Shown: positions 7,308 through 12,290 of the stretch, in pieces | Layout of the letters: every line of letters begins with the position of its first letter | Numbering within the stretch: position 1 is the stretch's first letter | Assembly: GCA_003552745.1 (NCBI GenBank) | Contig: PUOG01000310.1 | Location: 1-12,290, forward strand | Source: Spirochaetaceae bacterium | Lineage (GTDB): Bacteria > Spirochaetota > Spirochaetia > DSM-27196 > SKKC01 | DNA length: 12,290 nucleotides | Direction: 5' to 3' | Notes under the pieces: model-generated | Databases searched by the model: none | Seen by the model: only the letters and a program-made list of their open reading frames with translations | Told to the model about the DNA's origin: nothing | Position numbers and translations under genes: made by a program

Positions 7308-10094
7308 ATGCTCAACCGCCTCATCGACGCCGTGTTCGGGTCGAAGCACGAAAAAGATATCAAGCAACTTACTCCACTTGTTCGCGAGATTAATCGGCTC
7401 GAGCCGTGGGCGATGTCGCTCTCGCCCGACGACTTCACGACGAAGACGGACGAGTTGCGCGAGCGAGTGCGTGAGGGCGGGGAAACGCTCGATGATATCC
7501 TCCCGACCGCCTTTGCCCTCGTGCGCGAGGCGGCGAGACGAATGCTCGGCGAGCGACTGTTCGACGTTCAGCTGCTCGGCGGTATCGTGCTCCACCAGGG
7601 CAAGATCATGGAGATGAAGACCGGTGAAGGCAAGACGGTTTCGTCGGTAACCGCTGCGTATCTCAACAGTCTCGCCGGCAAAGGCGTCCATGTGATTACC
7701 GTGAACGACTACCTCGCCGAGCGTGACGCACAGTGGATGGGGCCGGTCTACAACTACCTCGGTGTTACCGTTGGTCACATCGCCGCCGGCATGGACGACG
7801 ACGTTCGCAAGGAAGCGTACGGCAGCGATATCACCTACGGCACGAATAACGAGTTCGGATTCGACTACCTGCGTGACAATCTGCTTGGAAGAACGCGCAA
7901 TCTCGATCTGAGCGACAAGGTCCAACGCCACCATCACTTCTGTATCGTCGACGAGATTGACTCGATTCTTATAGACGAAGCGCGTACGCCGCTTATCATA
8001 AGTGGGCCGGCCGAAGACGACACGCAGAAGTTCAGGGCCGTCAACGCGGTCGTGAACGATCTGCGTGAATGCGACAAGGATCCGGAAACCGGCGATTATC
8101 CGGAGGAACCGGTCGGTGACTACAAGATCGATGAGAAGCGGAAGACGGTGTCGTTTACCGACGAGGGCTTGAACAACCTCGAAAAGGCTCTCCAGCAGCG
8201 CGGCGTAATCTCGGGGTCACTCTTTCACGACGAAAACTTCGAGTTCATTCACTACTCAACGCAGGCGATGAAAGCGCACAAGATCTTTCATCGGGACACC
8301 GATTACGTGGTGCAGGACGGGAAGGTAGAGATCGTCGATGAGTTCACCGGACGGATTCTGCACGGACGGCGCTATTCGGACGGTCTGCACCAGGCAATCG
8401 AAGCGAAGGAAGGGATCCAGGTTAAGCAGCGCAACCGCACGCTCGCGACCATTACCTTTCAGAACTTTTTCCGAATGTATGAGAAGCTCTCGGGCATGAC
8501 CGGTACCGCCGAAACCGAGGCGAAGGAGTTCGGCAACATTTACGGGCTCGACGTAGTCGTCATTCCCACGAATCTGCCGGTCGCTCGTGCCGACGACGAC
8601 GATGCTATCTATCTGAACGAATCTGATAAGTACAAAGCCATCGGAGAAGAAATCGCCGAGGCCCATGAGCAAGGTCAGCCCATTCTCTGCGGAACCGCCA
8701 GCATCGAAAGAAGTGAGCAGCTGTCGAACCTGCTGACCAGGCGCGGCGTACGGCACGAAGTCCTCAACGCGAAGAACCACGCGCGGGAAGCGCTCATAAT
8801 TGCGGAAGCCGGGGCAAAAGGGGCGGTGACGATCGCAACCAATATGGCCGGGCGAGGTACGGATATCAAGCTCGGTGGGAATCCGGAGTTCCGGGCAACC
8901 CGCCGCGCCGGAACCGACGCCAGTCGGGAGGAATACGAGAAAGCATACCGAAAAGAGCGGGAGGCGTGGCTGCCGCAGTACGAGGAGATTAAAGCTCTCG
9001 GCGGCCTGTACGTACTCGGTACCGAACGACACGAGAGCAGGCGCATCGACAACCAGTTGCGAGGCCGCAGCGGACGTCAGGGAGATCCGGGGCGTAGTCA
9101 GTTCTTCCTCAGTATGGACGACGATCTCATGCGTCTCTTCGGAGGCGGCCAGGGCAACCTCAAGAAGATGATGTCGAAGGTCGGCATGCAGCCCGGCGAG
9201 CCGATTAACAGCAAACTGATAAACAAGAGTATCGAGCGTGCTCAGAGCAAGGTGGAGGAACGCAACTTCGATATCCGGAAACACCTGCTCGAGTACGACG
9301 ACGTTGTCAACGAGCAGAGGAAGTACATCTACGGGCAGCGTGACGAGATCTTGAGCGATGATAATCTCATTGAACGGCTCGTCAGCACCGTACGAGATGT
9401 TCTCGACAGCTACATCGACGAGGTAGAACGCGGACGCGGCGACGAACTTCAGGTCGCGCGCGAGGCCATGCGCGAGCTTTCCGAACGTCTCTACTTCAAT
9501 CCGCCGAACGCCGATGAGCTCGCTTCCCTACCGCCGACCGAGTTCCGGGAGAGAGTGCTCGAGCAGGCTCGAACCGAGCTACGCAATCGTGAGGCGATGG
9601 CCGGCACACGGCTCTTCAATCTCGCAGTACGGCACGAGTACCTCAAGCATATCGATGCGCGATGGCAGGACCACCTCGAGAATCTCGAAGCGTTGCGCGA
9701 AGCGGTCTATCTGCGCCAGTACGGCCAGAAGAATCCACTGCTGGAGTACAAGCTCGAGGGCTTCGAAATATTCGATCAGTTGCTATTCGATATTCGTGTC
9801 AGCATCGCGCGTAAGTTCTTCCTCGTTCAGCCGGAAGGGTTTCGACCTGTCGAGCGTCGCCCGCAGGCGATGGCCAGTCAGGAGCAGCACAGCGAGATGT
9901 CCGGATTCGCCGGGGCAACCGCCGCAGGGGCCGCGACGGCCACGCGCACAAGACCGGGGCGTTCCGGAACTCAGACCGCCGGAGGTGGAGCCGACGGCCA
10001 GGTACAGGTCAGAAGAACTCATCCGAAAGTCGGACGAAACGATCCGTGTCCATGCGGTAGCGGCAAGAAGTACAAGCACTGTCACGGTCGATAG
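7308..10094 (+). CDS. secA: protein translocase ATPase SecA
   Basis: The 928-residue SecA is the cytoplasmic ATPase motor that drives unfolded preproteins through SecYEG. Landmarks are Walker A MKTGEGKT (103-110), TVNDYLAERDAQWM (131-144), NEFGFDYLRDN (181-191), Walker B DEID (215-218), VDEFTGR and GRRYSDGLHQAIEAKE in the preprotein-binding region (about 344-369), SGMTGTAE (396-403), ATNMAGRGTDIKLGG (511-525) and QLRGRSGRQGDPG (584-596). The helical scaffold and wing domains follow. A Gly/Ala/Thr/Arg-rich linker (about 845-905) leads to the zinc motif CPCGSGKKYKHCH (914-926), the SecB/ribosome-binding tail. The ATG at 7308 gives the typical family N-terminus (MLNRLIDAVFGSKHEKD). The upstream in-frame TTG would add 20 atypical residues. 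No Shine-Dalgarno is visible before the ATG. Its stop lies 32 bp from the convergent M23 gene, with no obvious terminator between them. Confidence 0.98.
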   Translation: MLNRLIDAVFGSKHEKDIKQLTPLVREINRLEPWAMSLSPDDFTTKTDELRERVREGGETLDDILPTAFALVREAARRMLGERLFDVQLLGGIVLHQGKIMEMKTGEGKTVSSVTAAYLNSLAGKGVHVITVNDYLAERDAQWMGPVYNYLGVTVGHIAAGMDDDVRKEAYGSDITYGTNNEFGFDYLRDNLLGRTRNLDLSDKVQRHHHFCIVDEIDSILIDEARTPLIISGPAEDDTQKFRAVNAVVNDLRECDKDPETGDYPEEPVGDYKIDEKRKTVSFTDEGLNNLEKALQQRGVISGSLFHDENFEFIHYSTQAMKAHKIFHRDTDYVVQDGKVEIVDEFTGRILHGRRYSDGLHQAIEAKEGIQVKQRNRTLATITFQNFFRMYEKLSGMTGTAETEAKEFGNIYGLDVVVIPTNLPVARADDDDAIYLNESDKYKAIGEEIAEAHEQGQPILCGTASIERSEQLSNLLTRRGVRHEVLNAKNHAREALIIAEAGAKGAVTIATNMAGRGTDIKLGGNPEFRATRRAGTDASREEYEKAYRKEREAWLPQYEEIKALGGLYVLGTERHESRRIDNQLRGRSGRQGDPGRSQFFLSMDDDLMRLFGGGQGNLKKMMSKVGMQPGEPINSKLINKSIERAQSKVEERNFDIRKHLLEYDDVVNEQRKYIYGQRDEILSDDNLIERLVSTVRDVLDSYIDEVERGRGDELQVAREAMRELSERLYFNPPNADELASLPPTEFRERVLEQARTELRNREAMAGTRLFNLAVRHEYLKHIDARWQDHLENLEALREAVYLRQYGQKNPLLEYKLEGFEIFDQLLFDIRVSIARKFFLVQPEGFRPVERRPQAMASQEQHSEMSGFAGATAAGAATATRTRPGRSGTQTAGGGADGQVQVRRTHPKVGRNDPCPCGSGKKYKHCHGR

Positions 10095-10126
10095 GTCGAA
10101 TAACGTACCGAGGTCGACACGCCCGG

Positions 10127-11167
10127 TCAGTGTACGTGCCGCATCGGATCAACCGGCCGCCCGTTCTCGAACAGAGAGAAGTGCAGGTGCGATCCGGTGC
10201 TGCGCCCGGTACTTCCCATCGTCCCGATCCGCTGCCGCTGGCTGACGTACTGTCCCCGATTCACGGTGACCGACCGCAAGTGTGCGTACATCGACTGGAA
10301 GTTCTCCGGATGCTGGATGATTATGTAGTTGCCGTAGACCGGATTCCGACCGATATCAACGACTCGACCGGCCATCGATGCTACGATCGGCGTGCCCGGT
10401 GAGTTCGCCCAATCGACGCCGTTGTGGAAGCTGCGCCGGCCGGTAAACGGATCGGTGCGATTCCCGAATCCGGAGGTGAGCCGGCCGGTCGTCGGTCGGA
10501 CGAACAGCTCGCCGAGAATCAGTCGCAGCTCGGTGTCTCTCATCCGCGCGCCCGGAATGAAGAGCTCGCTCCCTTCCGGGATGCTCGTCGTTTGAAGATC
10601 GTTCGCGTCGAGAATGTCCTCTACGGCGACCGAATAGCGAGCTGCGATCGAGCTCAGACTCTCGCCGGAGCCGACGATATGGCGCAACCCGCTTCGACTC
10701 GGGATCTCGAACTCGGTTCCAACGTGCACTCGTCGACTATCCGAAATCTGATTGAAACTGACGATCGTATCGACCGTGATTCCGTACTCTCGGGCAATTC
10801 CCGAGATAGTTTCTCCCGCCTGCACGGTATGCGTTTCGAACGACAAGGTCTCGAACCGCGATATATCCAGGTCGGCAGCCGCGGAGTCGACGTGTCGCGC
10901 CGAAACGGATGACTCGCTTGTCGTTCGATCGGAGTTGAGCGTATCGGGACCCGACACACTGTTCAGTTCGATGTGATCCGGGAACGGGGAATACGACAGC
11001 CACAGCTCCACCGTCGGTGAGGTAAGCGAGAGAACGCCGACGAGAATGAAAAGCAGGCATCCGCTGACAAACGCCTGGTCGAGAGGTACGAGATCGCGTT
11101 GTAGAATCGCTCCGATGCGCACAGAGGGAAGGGATGGGAGTGCGGCTCGAAGCGGTCGTAGAATCAT
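10127..11167 (-). CDS. LysM-repeat M23 family metallopeptidase (murein endopeptidase)
   Basis: The 346-residue product is a membrane-anchored cell-wall hydrolase. It has one hydrophobic segment at about 32-55 (AFVSGCLLFILVGVLSL), a polar linker, and two LysM modules at about 112-156 (HTVQAGETISGIAREYGITV) and 162-205 (RHIVGSGESLSSIAARYSVAV). The LytM/M23 domain occupies about 227-342. Zinc and catalytic residues are present: HNGVD (His248, Asp252), YAHL (His296) and HLH (His327, His329). LysM binds glycan and M23 members cut peptide cross-links, so an active periplasmic endopeptidase is expected. The ATG at 11167 has GGAAGG about 10 bases upstream. The same frame stays open for 123 further codons to an ATG at 11536 (469 residues), just downstream of a promoter, so the longer protein cannot be excluded. 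lepB diverges upstream. Confidence 0.92.
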   Translation of the reverse strand: MILRPLRAALPSLPSVRIGAILQRDLVPLDQAFVSGCLLFILVGVLSLTSPTVELWLSYSPFPDHIELNSVSGPDTLNSDRTTSESSVSARHVDSAAADLDISRFETLSFETHTVQAGETISGIAREYGITVDTIVSFNQISDSRRVHVGTEFEIPSRSGLRHIVGSGESLSSIAARYSVAVEDILDANDLQTTSIPEGSELFIPGARMRDTELRLILGELFVRPTTGRLTSGFGNRTDPFTGRRSFHNGVDWANSPGTPIVASMAGRVVDIGRNPVYGNYIIIQHPENFQSMYAHLRSVTVNRGQYVSQRQRIGTMGSTGRSTGSHLHFSLFENGRPVDPMRHVH

Positions 11168-11536
11168 CGAAAAGCGACCTTCCGCCGCGGCGCTATTCTC
11201 CCGGGCAGACGCATTGCGCGTCGCTCCATTGCGTGTGCCCGCACTATGTAGCCCCCCGAAATACTGAACAGCTCCGTTTCCTTCCTGGGTAATCCGGGAG
11301 AGAATACCGACTCCTTCACTTCGTCGCCGGTTGCGAAAGATGTCGATGCGCCTGCCGAAACGAGGCTTGTGGCGATCCTTTTCTCTCGAACCGGGCTGAT
11401 TGTGCTCGTGGGCACGCCTCAGCAGGCTGTCATTCACGGGGCTGTGTTCACGAGAGCGTCCAGACCGCTTTCCCGCACCGGATCGCCTCTGAAGCGCTCT
11501 CTTTGAAGGGTATTGCCGTTCGATGACTGACTCCAT
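11168..11536 (-). other. possible N-terminal extension of the M23 protein, or its long 5' leader
   Basis: These 369 bases are open in the M23 frame from an ATG at 11536. They would encode a 123-residue Arg-rich cytoplasmic segment before the membrane helix. A second frame, ending at 11164, is also open from a GTG at 11415 and overlaps the 11167 ATG as ATGA. By hand count, base composition by codon position does not clearly favour either frame. Neither the 11536 ATG nor the in-frame GTG at 11437 has a good ribosome-binding site, whereas 11167 does. The upstream promoter at 11572-11598 is ideally placed for 11536. Either an extension or a leader of about 400 bases is possible. Confidence 0.4.
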
Positions 11537-11550
11537 TCTATTCGATCATA

Positions 11551-11579
11551 TCGACAAGAACCGAAGTGCATATTATAGT
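11551..11579 (+). promoter_or_regulatory. lepB: promoter of lepB
   Basis: TCGACA (11551-11556), exactly 17 bases, then TATAGT (11574-11579); both boxes match consensus at 5 of 6. The predicted start near 11586 is about 19 bases before the ATG at 11605. It would exclude the in-frame ATG at 11566, which lies inside the promoter. Its -10 overlaps that of the opposing promoter. Confidence 0.55.
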
Positions 11580-11598
11580 CCGGGTACTTCGCGGTCAA
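11572..11598 (-). promoter_or_regulatory. promoter of the M23 peptidase gene
   Basis: On the minus strand there is a perfect TATAAT (11572-11577) preceded by TTGACC (11593-11598, spacing 15) or TTTGAC (11594-11599, spacing 16). Transcription would start near 11565, about 29 bases before the ATG at 11536 and about 398 before the one at 11167. The -10 shares bases 11574-11577 with the lepB promoter on the other strand. Confidence 0.55.
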
Positions 11599-11604
11599 AT
11601 CGGA

Positions 11605-12162
11605 ATGGAGAGACAGCACGTAACCATCGACCGGACACGCTCACCTGGTCGCAGAACGTTGGAGTCACCGGTTCTCATGCTCGTGCCGCTGGTGTTGTCA
11701 CTTCTGCTTCTGAGAGCGTTCGGACTCGAGCTGTTTCGCGTCGACGGCGTCAGCATGGAGCCGAAGATCGAGGGCGGAAGCACTCTGTTTGTCAACCGCG
11801 CAGCCTATGGGCTTCAGTCACCGTTCACCGATCGCTATCTCCTGCAATGGGGCGACCCGGCGTTAGACGAAATCGTGGTCTATCGAGAGCCGGCAAATGA
11901 GATACTCGCCGTCAAGCGTGTCGCGGCGCCTCCGGCGGCGCCGTTCGAGATAGTGCATGAGGGTATACGTTTCTCCGATAGACTCATCCCGATTACAACG
12001 GAGGTGGCCGACGAGCTCTCAGAACGCGACGCTCTCGGCCACGATGAAGTCTTCCTGGTCGGTGACAACCTTTCCGAATCGGTCGACTCTCGAAGCTATG
12101 GACCGGTAGAAGTAACTCGTATACGTGGTCGAGTGATCAGTTTTTGGGGGTACGGTCGTTGA
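11605..12162 (+). CDS. lepB: type I signal peptidase
   Basis: The 185-residue product is a short signal peptidase I that removes signal peptides from Sec substrates at the outer face of the inner membrane. One N-terminal anchor is visible at about 22-41 (PVLMLVPLVLSLLLLRAFGL). The catalytic Ser is in VDGVSMEP (Ser50). The general-base Lys is in ILAVKRV (Lys104). Box E is intact (VGDNLSESVDSRSYG, 152-166). The stretch after Lys104 reads AAPPAAPFEI instead of the usual GLPGD-type sequence. The ATG at 11605 is favoured because the predicted promoter covers the upstream in-frame ATG at 11566, although its Shine-Dalgarno is weak. It lies divergent from the M23 gene and 42 bases before another membrane protein gene, with which it may be cotranscribed. 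Confidence 0.93.
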   Translation: MERQHVTIDRTRSPGRRTLESPVLMLVPLVLSLLLLRAFGLELFRVDGVSMEPKIEGGSTLFVNRAAYGLQSPFTDRYLLQWGDPALDEIVVYREPANEILAVKRVAAPPAAPFEIVHEGIRFSDRLIPITTEVADELSERDALGHDEVFLVGDNLSESVDSRSYGPVEVTRIRGRVISFWGYGR

Positions 12163-12204
12163 TGCGTTCTGCTTCCGGCCGACAATAGTGAATGGGACCA
12201 CTTC

Positions 12205-12290
12205 ATGCTCGAAACCGGTAAGCTTCATCGACGAATATGGTTCATCAGTGTTTCGGTTGCAATCGCCGGCATCCTCGTCAGCGCACAGTA
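12205..12290 (+). CDS. start of a membrane-anchored protein, partial (right edge)
   Basis: From the ATG at 12205, 28 complete codons are open to the window edge: a short basic head (MLETGKLHRRIW) followed by a hydrophobic segment (FISVSVAIAGILVSAQ) that looks like a signal anchor. It lies 42 bases after the lepB stop on the same strand, with only a weak GGGA before it. Short basic head plus anchor is how penicillin-binding proteins and many other bitopic proteins begin, but this piece is too short to assign. Confidence 0.55.
   Translation, partial: MLETGKLHRRIWFISVSVAIAGILVSAQ

Noticed and set aside
7266..7937. A 223-codon minus-strand frame at the secA 5' end
   Set aside because: It is antisense to the SecA ATPase core with no ribosome-binding site or recognisable motif.
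8256..9284. A 342-codon minus-strand frame inside secA
   Set aside because: It is a shadow of a fully conserved SecA coding region and shows no domain or start signal.
10095..10126. A possible bidirectional terminator between secA and the M23 gene
   Set aside because: I could not find a stable hairpin with a T tract in these 32 bases.
9514..10245. A 243-codon plus-strand frame over the secA 3' end
   Set aside because: It is Ser/Arg-rich out-of-frame translation of secA and of the antisense of the M23 gene.
11164..11415. An 83-codon minus-strand ORF overlapping the M23 start as ATGA
   Set aside because: The overlap looks like coupling, but the GTG start has no clear ribosome-binding site, the codon-position composition is not convincing and no motif is visible; kept only as a note under the extension region.
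1..12290. A new defence, mobile or CRISPR-like system
   Set aside because: No repeats, integrase, transposase, toxin-antitoxin pair, nuclease module or atypical composition island was seen; every recognised gene is a housekeeping type and the remainder are isolated membrane or envelope proteins.

Overview
The window is ordinary chromosomal sequence from a moderately GC-rich bacterium with a Gram-negative-type envelope. The best guess is a free-living or halophilic member of the Spirochaetota. That guess rests on the SecA sequence style (the INKSIERAQSKVEERNFDIRKH region and short N-terminus), a plant/cyanobacterial-type GlgC, a short type I signal peptidase and the overall gene neighbourhood. 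It is inference, not proof: there is no rRNA or other decisive marker here. Gene density is very high, and no mobile element, CRISPR array, tRNA or rRNA was found.

Layout from left to right: (1) the N-terminal two thirds of an MrfA/YprA-type DEAD/DEAH helicase on the minus strand, running off the left edge; (2) glgC (ADP-glucose pyrophosphorylase) on the plus strand, divergent from the helicase; (3) a minus-strand pair made of a small four-helix membrane protein and a MutT-like Nudix hydrolase, which ends 2 bp from the glgC stop; (4) a minus-strand set of lipoprotein, bifunctional NAD(P)HX epimerase/dehydratase (Nnr) and single-pass membrane protein, the last two overlapping by 8 bp; (5) secA on the plus strand, divergent from the lipoprotein; (6) a minus-strand LysM + M23 murein endopeptidase, convergent with secA; (7) lepB (signal peptidase I) on the plus strand, divergent from the M23 gene, followed by the first 28 codons of another membrane-anchored protein cut by the right edge.

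The functions fit general housekeeping: glycogen precursor synthesis, nucleotide and cofactor repair (Nudix, Nnr), DNA repair (helicase), protein export (SecA, LepB) and cell-wall remodelling (LysM-M23). Three divergent junctions lie at about 1455-1634, 7229-7307 and 11537-11604. Together with the minus-strand gap at 3878-3955 they carry readable sigma70-like promoters, several with a TTGAC(A/C) -35 box. The most informative is at 11551-11598, where two opposing promoters overlap in their -10 boxes.

I found no convincing new defence, mobile or otherwise undescribed system. What deserves a second look is small: three uncharacterised membrane or lipoprotein genes, an ambiguous Arg-rich N-terminal extension of the M23 protein, apparently near-leaderless starts at the secA/lipoprotein divergence, and a signal peptidase with a degenerate motif after its catalytic lysine.
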